DNA of 64,000 bases, taken from Stomorhina lunata (taxonomy: Eukaryota; Arthropoda; Insecta; Diptera; Rhiniidae). The notes under the pieces are model-generated. The model saw only the letters and a program-made list of their open reading frames with translations. It had not been told where the DNA came from and did no database searches. Where the stretch lies: the NCBI GenBank assembly GCA_933228675.1, contig OW121741.1:21876701-21940700 (forward strand). The letters are read 5' to 3'. This document shows positions 48,801 to 57,755 of the stretch, one piece after another; position 1 is the stretch's first letter; each line of letters begins with the position of its first letter. The translations under genes were made by a program, and so were the position numbers.

Positions 48801-51800
48801 AAAACTTCTCTAACTAATGCATTTGCCATTCGGAACCGGAGTTAAAAACGTAGGTCCCTTTCAATGAGTCTAAAAATAGAATCGGATGTAGCTCATTGCC
48901 TGAGAGAAGTACCCCTTGTACTTATGTATTATGTATATATATATATCTATATATTTTGACAAAATTTTGACACTGGGTACCTTTGTTGCGTATAGATCGA
49001 ATATGAAGGCATTTTTGGAAGTTTTACCGCTAAGGGGCTAAAAACCGGAAAGAGAGGAAAAAATCGAAAACGCTATATCTCCTAAAGTAATAGGTATAGA
49101 AACAAAATTCAAATTACGTTTTGAACAGCTATGAAAATAAGTGGACAGGTGTTTGGTACTTTTTTGAAACTATGTCCGATAAGGGGTAAAAAAGGGTAAA
49201 ATAGTTTTTTGGTACTTTTTTAACCCACTCTTAGTTGTTAAAACAAAGAATATAGAAAGAAACCTAGATGTGATAGATATATTGAACACGTAGTTAGTAC
49301 TTTTTTGATTTTGGGCCGAAATGGGTAAAAAAATTATAAAATTATAACTAAATATCTCAAATAGTAATATGATAGGAACATTATATTAACTGCGTTTCCA
49401 TAAAATATACCGAATACAATTGGTACCAAAGAAGTGACAAATATGCATATGGAACTTTTTTGAAATTAGGGGATAAAAAGGGGGAAAAATTAGTAATGTT
49501 ATAACTTTTAAACAAACGCAGGTTTGTCTGTATGTATGTTCTTTATAGAATAGTAAATTATGCATTTGATCATGTTATGCTCTTTAAAGAAGATGTTGCG
49601 GATAAGCCGTCAAAGGTTTTTAAGTTGGTAAAACTAATTTCCGACTGGTGGCGCCACTGAAAATTACTAAAATTGAATTAAATCGTAAACTGTGCATTTG
49701 ATCATGCTATGGTCTTTAGCAAAGTTGTAGCTAATAAGCCGGCGAAGGTTTTTTAGTTAGTGTGAACAATTTCCGACAGGTGGCGCTACTGAAAATGACT
49801 CAAACTGAGTTATATCGTAAACTTTGTATTTTATCATGCTATGATCTTTAGCAAAGTTGTTGCACATGAGCCGTCGAAGGTTTTATAGGGGGTATGAAGA
49901 AATTTCGACAGATAGCGCCACTGAAATTTACTCAAAGTAAATTAAATCGTAAGCTGTTTATTTAATCGTGCTATGATCTTTAGCAAAGTTGTTGCGGATA
50001 AGCCGACGAAGGTTTATTAATTGGTATGACCAAAGTCCGACAGGTGGCGCCACTGAAAATTACTCAAAATTAATTAAATCGTAAACTACGCATTTGATAT
50101 AAGGCTATAATCTTTAACAAAGTTGCCGACGGAGGTTTCTTTCGCACTTTCGTAAAATAAGGTGCACCCTAATAATGTATATGAATATGAATAGATTTAT
50201 GAATGTATAAGTTTTGTACTTGTTTGCCAACATGACTCATGATTAACTTTTAAGTGTTATCATGCACATACTTGACTTGTTTTATTATTGTATGGATTTA
50301 TTAATGTCTAAGTATATGTATATTAAAGATTGTGTGCGTGCTCAAGGAGAATGAGTTCGAAATATGAAATACATATAAAGAAAAGTAAAAGTAGCAAGTA
50401 TATTTTATCCTTTAACCCTATAGTACTCCTTGAATCCTAATCCTTTTTCCCTTCACTCTAAGACTTCTATTTACAACTACTTACCTACTAAATCCCTTGT
50501 ATTGGTACTTTCATGACAAATTTCTTTTTGGTTTCCTTTTTGTGTGTGCATGTCAAAGTTGTTCTTAGTGGCTGGTAAAATTTGTTATAGTTTAAGTAAA
50601 GAAAGTAACATTGGAAATCCTTATTGTAATTCCTTTTCTCGTAGTATAAAAATATCAAGAAAATAATATTAAAATCATTGTTATTGTACCACGAGTTTAT
50701 AAACTAAAAATTTTTTATCTGCTTTTCATTATTGGGTAATTTTCCCCCAGATAGTCTTTGACTTTTTAGGCGAGCATGACTTAGGGCTGTTGAATTCAAA
50801 TCTTTAAGTATGAAAGTCAATTATACTCTTAAGGCACGTGTCGAGTGCATTAACATTGCAACAATTTGGTGGGAAAATTTTTAAAATATTAAGAATTGTT
50901 CATTAAAATTTTAATCACGAAATAAATTGTTTTCATAAAATAACATTGAAATAATAGGAAGTATATACTTGCAGTCTTTTATGTTTCGAGATTGTGTAAA
51001 CCTAGTGCTGTCATCTGGAAACTTATGTGACACGGTACATCTATGAACCTAGACGATGAAGTATTAGTACAAACCAGTTTTTTACAACGGTTTCAATTCG
51101 TCACAGTAGTTCGTTCAAGGACGGGTAATGCATAGGTCATTCAAAAATAGCTTCTTATTTCGAAAACCATTAATATTTTGCATGTATGGATTTCTTTTTA
51201 TTTGTAATAGATAACATCATCTTAAATATTAAGTTCACTAGGATTCATAGTCTAGGATCATTGGAAGTTATTTTTTTCTTCTGATCTACTTATGTCATTG
51301 CCAAGGATCGATATTGAATGCTTCGATTTGGCCCCTGATTTTAAATCAGAAAACATAAGAGTCACCTGTCTTATGTTTTCTGATTTAAAATCAGGGGCCA
51401 AATCGAAGCATTCAATATCGATCAAAAACTCAGTCATTTAAGCAAATGTTGTGTTACATACCTTAGGGATTTTCAAAATAATTTATTTTGCAAAAAGTTT
51501 AGTAAAATTTGATATTTAAACATCTCCGTTTGTTTGTCAAAGCATTTAGTTTAAATGTCAATCTTTTACTAGCTGGGAACTTTTGACAAATAAGTTACAA
51601 TGCAGTGAATTTTATATATTATATACTATTTAGATTATCCTTAAGGTATGCTACACAAATACATCTAAAATATCTTATGTTATGATCTATATCGAATGCG
51701 ATGATTTGGCCCCTGGGCATCGTAACTGACCAGCCTGAGTGCAATAACTTCGCCTTTATATATACTTTTTGAGCTGCCCTTCGACACTGTGTCTTGCATA

Positions 51801-54800
51801 AAAAGTAATTTTTCGAAAAATTTCCTATAAAAAGTAATTTTTCGAAAAATTTCCTATAAATAGTAAGTTTTCGAAAAATAGAAATAGTAAATTTTCGAAA
51901 AATTTTCTATAAATAGTCAATTTTCGAAAAATTTCTTATAAATAGTCAATTTTCGAAAAATTTCCTATAAATAGTCAATTTTCGAAAAATTTCTTATAAA
52001 TAGTCAATTTTCGCAAAATTTCCTATAAATATTCAATTTTCGAAAAATTTCCTATAAAAAGTAATTTTTTGAAAAATTTCCTATAAATAGTAAGTTTTCG
52101 AAAAATTTTCTAGAAATAGTAAATTTTCGAAAAATTTTCTATAAATAGTCAATTTTCGAAAAATTTCTTATAAATAGTCAATTTTCGAAAAATTTCCTAT
52201 AAATAGTCAATTTTCGAAAAATTTCCTATAAATAGTCAATTTTCGAAAAATTTCCTATAAATAGTCAATTTTCGAAAAATTTCCTATAAATAGTCAATTT
52301 TCGAAAAATTTCCTATAAATAGTCAATTTTCGAAAAAATTTCCTATAAATAGTCAATTTTTGAAAAATTTTTTATAAATAGTCAATTTTCGAAAAATTTC
52401 GTATAAATAGTCAATTTTCGAAAAATTTTCTATAAATAGTCAATTTTCGAAAAATTTCCTATAAATAGTCCATTTGCGAAAAATTTCCTATAAATAGTAA
52501 ATGTTCGAAAAATTTCCTATAAATAGTCAATTTTCGAAAAATTTCCTATAAATAGTCAATTTTCGAAAAATTTCCTATAAATAGTCAATTTTTGTAAAAT
52601 TTCCTATAAATAGTCAATTTTCGAAATATTTCCTATAAATAGTCAATTTTCGAAAAATTTTCTATAAATAGTCAATTTTCGAAAAATTTCCTATAAATAG
52701 TCCATTTGCGAAAAATTTCCTATAAATAGTAAATGTTCGAAAAATTTCCTATAAATAGTCAATTTTCGAAAAATTTCCTATAAATAGTCAATTTTCGAAA
52801 AATTTCCTATAAATAGTCAATTTTTGTAAAATTTCCTATAAATAGTCAATTTTCGAAACATTTCCTATAAATAGTCAATTTTCGAAAAATTTCCTATAAA
52901 AAGTAATTTTTCGAAAAATTTCCGATAAATAGTAAATTTTCAAAAAATTTTCTATAAATAGTCAATTTTCGAAAAATTTCTTATAAATAGTCAATTTTCG
53001 AAAAATTTCCTATAAATAGTCAATTTTCGAAAAATTTCTTATTATAGTAAATTTTCGAAAAATTTCCTATAAATAGTCAATTTTCGAAAAATTTCCTATA
53101 AATAGTCAATTTTCGAAAAATTTCCTATAAATAGTCAATTTTCGAAAAATTTCCTATAAATAGTCAATTTTCGAAAATTTCCTATAAATAGTCAATTTTC
53201 GAAAAATTTCCTATAAATAGTCAATTTTTGAAAAATTTCCTATAAATAGTCAATTTTCGAAAAATTTCCTATAAATAGTTAATTTTCGAAAAATTTCCTA
53301 TAAATAGTCAATTTTCGAAAAATTTCCTGTAAATAGTCAATTTTCGAAAAATTTCCTATAAATAGTCAATTTTCGAAAAATTTCCTATAAATAGTCAATT
53401 TTCGAAACATTTCCTATAAATAGTCAATTTTCGAAAAATTTCCTATAAATAGTAAATTTTCGAAAAATTTCCTATAAATAGTAAATTTTCGAAAAATTTT
53501 CTATAAATAGTCAATTGTCGAAAAATTTCCTATAAATAGTGAATTTTCGAAAAATTTCCTAAAAAAGTCAATTTTCAAAAAATTTCCTATAAATAGTTAA
53601 TTTTCGAAAATTTTTCCTAAAATACTTGATTTTTAAAAAATTTCCTGTAAATAGTCAATTTTTTTTTAATTTCCTAAAAATAGCCAATTTTCGAAAAATA
53701 CCCGCAAGAATTTTTAAAAACACAAAAATTTTCTGGAGAAAACTGCAATAACTCCAAAACTATTGCATGGATTTTAGGTTGTTAGCACTCTAAGCCTTAG
53801 AAACTGGGTTTGGTGTCTTAAGCTACTAATATATAAATCAGACGACTCAAGTAAACGTTGGAAAACATCAGGGGCTAAATCATCGCATTCAATCTCGATC
53901 AAAATTGAAATGAAAGATATTTCAGAAACATTTGTGTAGCCTACTTTTAGGATAATCTAAATAATATGTCTGTCTGTCTACACCCTCTTAGATATGTGAG
54001 AATGTTTCTAAATTTAACACAATTTGATGGTGAGTGTATAAGATTCGGCATAGCCGTGTAATATTCGGCTATGCCGAATCTTACTTGTTAAGTATAAGCA
54101 TTAAGTATGAGGCATTAAGAACTTTTCTAACATTTGTGAAGATCCTCAAAGAGTCACCTCATTCCAAAATCTATAAAAGTTTATTGGGCATTCTTTAGTT
54201 TATCTCCCAGTCGAATTTGTAGTTTATTCCAAAATCTAGTTTATAGTCTATTTCATTGCTTAGTTCTTAGCCTTGAGGGTAGTCTATTTCACATTCTATT
54301 GCATTATTTTTAATTTTCCATAACCTAAACTAAGTATAACTATAATATTGTCATAATATTGCGTTGTGGCCTTTTAATGATAAAACTGTGGACATTAAGG
54401 TACGGTCATTGTTGTTTATTACATGACTCAAGGGATGTTCTCCTTACAATGGCAACACCTAAATGATATTAATAACAAAACCATTTAGAAAATATGTATA
54501 AGTAACTATTAAATAACTCTTACAACTTTAATCTTTTGTACCAACAATTTCCTATTATTTTCTACATGTTCATTCACACTTTGCACAGGAGATCTATTTA
54601 GGTATTGAAATTGCTTTTCTTTTCTTCTTGGCACAAATATTTGTCATATATGAATAGAAAAATTTTATAGCAATTTGTCACCATTATACTCACATTTTCA
54701 TTTATTTCCGTTTCCTTTTCTCATTGCACATAAGTCTTGATGTTTTCAAAAGTAAAGTAAAATTTTGCTATGACTTAATGGGGCATAAAAAACTTTTCTT

Positions 54801-55177
54801 TCTTAAAAATTATAATTAATTTTACTATTTGTTGTGGAAATTTCCTTTTATTTAAGTTTTTTTTTATTCATTTGTTTTGTGGCAAAACTGACACATTTTT
54901 GCGTCATTTAAAAATCAGATTTTTTTAATTTTGTATCGCTTTTTTGTGTGTAAATCAATGAAAATCACTGATTGATTTAAAATTTTTTTCAATTTATTTT
55001 TCATATGTATTTATATTTATGTTAAAAAAAAAACTTATAAAACATTTACATAAATATTGTTTTTATATTTACAAAAATTTCACACAATTTCATGCATTTT
55101 TATTTTTTCAGGATTGGCTGGATAATAATAATATACCTGATAGAGGAATTACTCAATGCATGTATAATTTGCACAAG
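42595..55177 (+). CDS. ANO8: Anoctamin-8-like (TMEM16 family) gene, five exons, 3' part beyond window
   Basis: Joining 42595-42847, 43035-43405, 43486-43778, 46833-46988 and 55112-55177 gives about 380 residues in one frame with all junctions GT-AG. Residues 1-208 correspond to the cytosolic anoctamin dimerisation domain (FTSQERQ and QIFPLHE motifs). PLDDIAEYFGVKVALYFAWL at residues 207-226 is the diagnostic entry into TM1 and closely resembles vertebrate ANO8. Hydrophobic segments lie at about 219-247, 258-276 and 333-355. ANO8 proteins are over 1,000 residues, so TM4 onward, including the groove and ion-binding helices, should lie to the right. The family comprises ER/plasma-membrane proteins, channels or lipid scramblases; human ANO8 is described as a membrane-contact tether. 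The N-terminus is probably incomplete. Introns 3 (3.05 kb) and 4 (8.1 kb) are loaded with repeats. Confidence 0.9.
43035..43405 (+). CDS. ANO8: ANO8 exon B
   Basis: Acceptor TTTTGCAG at 43031-43034; donor G|GTACTT at 43406. It codes for the rest of the N-terminal dimerisation domain (about residues 85-208): LFRAAEEARLPKRL, FTSQERQ, then TGLITQIFPLHETKTL. It begins by completing the split Ile codon and ends one base into an Asp codon. Intron 1 is only 187 bp. Confidence 0.92.
43486..43778 (+). CDS. ANO8: ANO8 exon C (TM1-TM2)
   Basis: Acceptor TTAACAG at 43479-43485; donor AAG|GTGAGT at 43779. Ninety-seven codons plus the split Asp. It contains DIAEYFGVKVALYFAWLGHY, the most conserved part of the visible protein, and then a second membrane helix with FSLFNVAWASLYLEAWKR. 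It ends with ELLEPPRPLYK. Intron 2 is 80 bp. Confidence 0.94.
44444..44767 (+). mobile_element. MITE copy 1 (CAGGGGCCAAAT family)
   Basis: Terminal inverted repeats of about 33 bp: left CAGGGCCCTAATTACCGC then ATTCGATATCGATCGAAA; right end the inverse, finishing TTTGGCCCCAG. The interior is non-coding and alignable with copies 2-4 (landmarks CAAAACATTTGTATAGCATA and CATCCCTAAAGCATA). The CAGGGGC terminus is reminiscent of hAT-type MITEs, but I could not find an 8-bp target duplication. Confidence 0.85.
45525..46150. repeat. Cluster of three hairpin (foldback) units
   Basis: Three successive palindromic units each start near TTATTATGNGTGTCGAAGTC and end with its inverse (GACTTCGACTCTCATAATAA): about 45527-45780, 45837-45985 and 45992-46150. 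Inside are inverted TAGTACGAAAC / GTTTCGTACTA arms around AAAGAAACATCAA. They are non-coding and look like foldback MITEs in tandem. Confidence 0.7.
46159..46463 (+). mobile_element. MITE copy 2 (CAGGGGCCAAAT family)
   Basis: Left CAGGGGCCAAATCGCCGCG followed by TTCAATATCGATCGAAA; right end TTTTCGATCGATATCAAATG followed by CTGTGATTTGGCCCC. Same interior landmarks and orientation as copy 1. It abuts the hairpin cluster directly. Confidence 0.87.
46833..46988 (+). CDS. ANO8: ANO8 exon D (TM3)
   Basis: Acceptor CTCATTTAAG at 46823-46832; donor CAG|GTGAGT at 46989. Fifty-two codons, phase 0 at both ends. Following PLYK it gives GPLVENNVTGRLEPKEATAW and a hydrophobic helix (YLVSFPVIGLCLCLVFVVMF). 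This fits the anoctamin order of a short loop after TM2 and then the next helix. Confidence 0.9.
47200..48635. repeat. Large imperfect inverted repeat (two ~650-bp arms)
   Basis: Mirrored landmarks: AACACGTCCGCCCACAAAGT (about 47270) against ACTTTGTGGGTGGATGCGAA (about 48550); AATCCATGAAGTAATTTTGG against the inverse near 48400; CTTAACGACACGCCT near 47490 against AGGCGTGTCGTCAAGAAC near 48340; CAAATGGGAGAATAATATCC near 47740 against the inverse near 48070. The centre is a TATATA-rich stretch at about 47865-47905. Open frames here are fortuitous. Confidence 0.88.
48637..48960 (+). mobile_element. tRNA-derived SINE
   Basis: GTCGTGGTAAAGGAGGCTAG fits a pol III A box and AGTTCGATACCC about 45 nt later a B box; both are better matches than elsewhere in the window. 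A tRNA-unrelated body follows (GGCGGTTCACCTCGTAACTC, GGAACCGGAG), with a TATATATA tail near 48940-48960. It is non-coding and would depend on a LINE for mobility. The right boundary is approximate and I did not identify a target duplication. Confidence 0.75.
49000..49545 (+). repeat. Dispersed repeat D, copy 1
   Basis: Contains CCTAAAGTAATAGGTATAGA, GAACAGCTATGAAAATAAG, GTGTTTGGTACTTTTTTGAA, CCGATAAGGGGTAAAA and CAAATATGCATATGGAACTT in an order shared with 63490-64000 (same orientation, diverged). It is followed directly by the 132-bp tandem repeat. Family unknown, non-coding. Confidence 0.8.
49551..50145 (+). repeat. 132-bp tandem repeat, ~4.5 copies
   Basis: The landmark TCGTAAACTGTGCATTTG (variants) recurs at 49551, 49683, 49815, 49947 and 50079, exactly 132 bp apart each time. 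Each unit also has TTTAGCAAAGTTGTTGC, a CCGNCGAAGGTTTTT block and GACAGGTGGCGCCACTGAAA. Substitutions have accumulated but almost no indels. The repeat lies inside the interrupted foldback element. Confidence 0.92.
50173..51300. other. ANO8 intron 4 segment, nothing recognised
   Basis: Unique-looking AT-rich intronic DNA between the foldback element and the next MITE copy. No exon-like open frame with splice sites and no repeat was found. Confidence 0.5.
51306..51423. repeat. Perfect 55-bp inverted repeat with 8-nt spacer
   Basis: Arms 51306-51360 and 51369-51423 are exact reverse complements (55 of 55) around GTCACCTG. Each arm contains a MITE terminus (GATCGATATTGAATGCTTCG followed by ATTTGGCCCCTG) plus about 22 bp of flank. 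The right arm is the terminus of MITE copy 3. Confidence 0.93.
51392..51715 (-). mobile_element. MITE copy 3 (CAGGGGCCAAAT family, reverse)
   Basis: Starts CAGGGGCCAAATCGAAGC and ends GATGATTTGGCCCCTG. The interior is the reverse complement of copies 1 and 2 (TACCTTAGGGATTTTCAAAA, TGTTTGTCAAAGCATTTAG). Its left terminus has been duplicated in inverse just upstream (51306-51337). Confidence 0.87.
51795..53700 (+). repeat. ~29-bp TTCGAA minisatellite, array 1 (forward)
   Basis: Unit ATAGTCAATTTTCGAAAAAT followed by TTCCTATAA, about 65 copies, fairly homogeneous in the middle and degenerate at both ends. TTTTCGAAAA is a central palindrome. A marker variant (GTAAATGTTCG) recurs 233 bp apart (about 52498 and 52731), indicating an eight-unit higher-order duplication. 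It lies wholly within ANO8 intron 4. Confidence 0.96.
53869..53968 (+). mobile_element. MITE copy 4 (CAGGGGCCAAAT family), truncated
   Basis: Starts CAGGGGCTAAATCATCGC then ATTCAATCTCGATC, and continues with the internal landmark CAGAAACATTTGTGTAGCCT up to ATCTAAATAATATG. There it stops abruptly before TCTGTCTGTCTACACCC. Only the left third is present. Confidence 0.8.
54039..54083. repeat. Perfect 18-bp stem hairpin
   Basis: TAAGATTCGGCATAGCCG at 54039-54056 and its exact reverse complement at 54066-54083, loop TGTAATATT. It is GC-richer than its context. It lies on the transcribed strand of ANO8 intron 4. It may be the terminus of an unrecognised repeat. Confidence 0.9.
55112..55177 (+). 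CDS. ANO8: ANO8 exon E (probable, 66 nt)
   Basis: Acceptor TATTTTTTCAG ends at 55111; donor AAG|GTTAAT begins at 55178. Twenty-two codons, phase 0 both sides, giving DWLDNNNIPDRGITQCMYNL plus HK. This suits the loop after the TM3 helix ending LRFQ, but the piece is short and poorly conserved, so the call rests mainly on splice sites, phase and position. It lies between oppositely oriented 29-bp satellite arrays. Confidence 0.6.
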
Positions 55178-55667
55178 GTTAATTAATTTTTGCTTTTTTT
55201 CAATAAATTTTTTCTTTTAAGTTTTTTACAGAACAATACGAATACATTATTATTATACTTAATTACTTGTTAGTTACAAAATTTTATTAATTTTCAAAAG
55301 CGTTTTGAAAACATTTTACATTGTTCACTCAAACTCATTATTCATCATTTTCATCATCATCTTCATCATTATCTATTTTGAATGTAAAAAGCTTAATTTT
55401 GTGAAACTACCAAAAAATAATTATAGTTCTTTGTTAATACCAGGAAATACTAAAAAGTTATTAAGTTTAATTCCAAAGAGCTTTTCATTTTAATAAGAGG
55501 TTATTAAAAAAGTTTTGGTACTTTTTAGTTGTAAGAATATAAAAACATTGTTTTTGAAATTAACATCTTTACCTTGACGTATGAGAGTTAATAATTGTTA
55601 AGAAATCCAAAATAAAGTATACGTCCAGTAAAACAGTTAAAAAGAAAGTTACAGTGGGTTAGAAGAT
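55178..55667. other. Start of ANO8 intron 5 (unique part)
   Basis: AT-rich DNA between the donor at 55178 and the reverse 29-bp array. A 62-codon open frame (55305-55493) shows no motif and no splice context. Nothing else recognised. Confidence 0.5.
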
Positions 55668-57755
55668 TAGGAAATATTTCGAAAATTGACTATTTATAGG
55701 AAATTTTTCAAAAATTGACTATTTATAGGAAATTTTTCGAAAATTGACTATTTAAGGAAATTTTTCGAAAATTGACTATTTATAGGAAATTTTTCGAAAA
55801 TTGACTATTTATAGGAAATTTTTCGAAAATTGATTATTTATACAAAATTTTTTGAAAATTGACTATTTAAGGAAATTTTTCGAAAATTGACTATTTATAG
55901 GAAATTTTTCGAAAATTGACTATTTATAGAAAATTTTTTGAAAATTTACTATTTATAGGAAATTTTTTGAAAATTGACTATTTATAGGAAATTTTTCGCA
56001 AATTGACTATTTATAGGAAATTTTTCGAAAATTTACTATTTATAGGAAATTTTTCGAAAATTGACTATTTATAGGAAATTTTTCGAAAATTGACTATTTA
56101 TAGGAAATTTTTCGAAAATTGATTGTTTATACAAAATTTTTCGAAAATTGACTATTTAAGGAAATTTTTCGAAAATTGACTATTTATAGGAAATTTTTCG
56201 AAAATTGACTATTTAGAGGAAATTTTTCGAAAATTGATTATTTATACAAAATTTTTTGAAAATTGACTATTTAAGGAAATTTTTCGAAAATTGACTATTT
56301 ATAGGAAATTTTTCGAAAATTGACTATTTATAGGAAATTTAAAGAAAAGTGACTATTATAGGAAAATTTTCGAAAATTGACTATTTATAGAAAATTTTTC
56401 GAAAATTGACTATTTAAAGGAAATTTTTCGAAAATTTACTATTTATAGGATATTTCTCGAAAATTGACTATTTATAGGAAATTTAAAGAAAAGTGACTAT
56501 TTATAGGAAAATTTTCAAAAATTGACTATTTATAGAAAATTGTTCGAAAATTGACTATATAAAGGAAATTTAAAGAAAAGCGACTATTATAGGAAAATTT
56601 TCGAAAATTGACTATTTATAGAAAATTTTTCGAAAATTGACTATTTAAAGGAAATTTTTCGAAAATTTACTATTTATAGGAAATTTTTCGAAAATTAACT
56701 ATTTATAGGAAATTTAAAGAAAAGTGACTATTTATAGGAAAATTTTCGAAAATTGACTATTTATAGGAAATTTTTCGAAAAATGACTGTTTAAAGGAAAT
56801 TTTTCGAAAATTTACTATTTATAGGAAATTTTTCGAAAATTAACTATTTATAGGAAATTTAAAGAAAAGTGACTATTTATAGGAAAATTTTCGAAAATTG
56901 ACTATTTATAGAAAACTTTTCGAAAATTGACTATATAAAGGAAATTTTTCGAAAATTTACTATTTATAGGAAATTTTTCGAAAATTAACTATTTATAGGA
57001 AATTTAAAGAAAAGTGACTATTTATAGGAAAATTTTCGAAAATTGACTATTTATAGGAAATTTTTCGAAAAATGACTGTTTAAAGGAAATTTTTCGAAAA
57101 TTTACTATTTATAGGAAATTTTTCGAAAATTAACTATTTATAGGAAATTTAAAGAAAAGTGACTATTTATAGGAAAATTTTCGAAAATTGACTATTTATA
57201 GGAAATTTTTCGAAAATTGACTATTTATAAGAAATTTTTCGAAAATTGACTATTTATAGGTAATTTTTCGAAATTTAACTATTTATAGGAAATTTTTAGA
57301 AAATTGACTATTTATAGGAAATTTTTCGAAAATTGACTATTTATAGGTAATTTTTTGAAATTTAACTATTTATAGGAAATTTTTCGAAAATTGACTATTT
57401 ATAGGAAATTTTTCGAAAATTGACTATTTATAGGAAATTTTTCGAAAATTGACTATTTATAGGTAATTTTTTGAAATTTAACTATTTATTTAAATTGACT
57501 ATTTATAGGAATTTTTTTGAAAATCGTCTATTTGTTGGAAATTTTTCGAAAATTGACTATTTATAGGAAATTTTTTGAAAATCGACTATTTGTTGAAAAT
57601 TTTCCGAAAATTAACTATTTATAGGAAAATTTCCAAAAATTTACTATTTATAGGAAATTATTCGAAGATTTACTATTTACAAGAAATTTTTCGAAAATTG
57701 ACTATTTATAGGAAATTTTTTGAAAATTGACTATTTATAGGAAATTTTTCGAAAA
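55668..57755 (-). repeat. ~29-bp TTCGAA minisatellite, array 2 (reverse)
   Basis: Reverse complement of the 51795-53700 unit, reading GACTATTTATAGGAAATTTT followed by TCGAAAATT. A marker subunit (TTAAAGAAAAGTGACTATT) recurs near 56340, 56484, 56715, 56859, 57006 and 57150, with most spacings 144-147 bp. This is a five-unit higher-order repeat with one shortened step. About 70 copies in all. Confidence 0.96.

Larger units (their letters stand above)
47166..50169. mobile_element. 3.0-kb foldback DNA element with TA target duplication, interrupted
   Basis: The left end GGGTGCACCTTATTTT and right end AAAATAAGGTGCACCC are inverted, and TA flanks both (47164-47165 and 50170-50171). From the left end, an arm of about 650 bp is mirrored around about 47900, ending near 48637. 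The last ~20 bp of the mirrored arm reappears only at 50150-50169. The intervening 48637-50149 (SINE, dispersed repeat, 132-bp tandem) therefore looks like material inserted near the end of the right arm. No transposase is encoded. Confidence 0.78.
53701..55111. other. End of ANO8 intron 4
   Basis: Contains a fragment resembling the foldback-element arm (TGCAATAACTCCAAAACTAT near 53747), truncated MITE copy 4 (53869-53968) and a perfect short hairpin (54039-54083). The rest (about 54090-55111) is AT-rich with a T-rich polypyrimidine approach to the 55110-55111 acceptor. No other gene seen. Confidence 0.55.
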
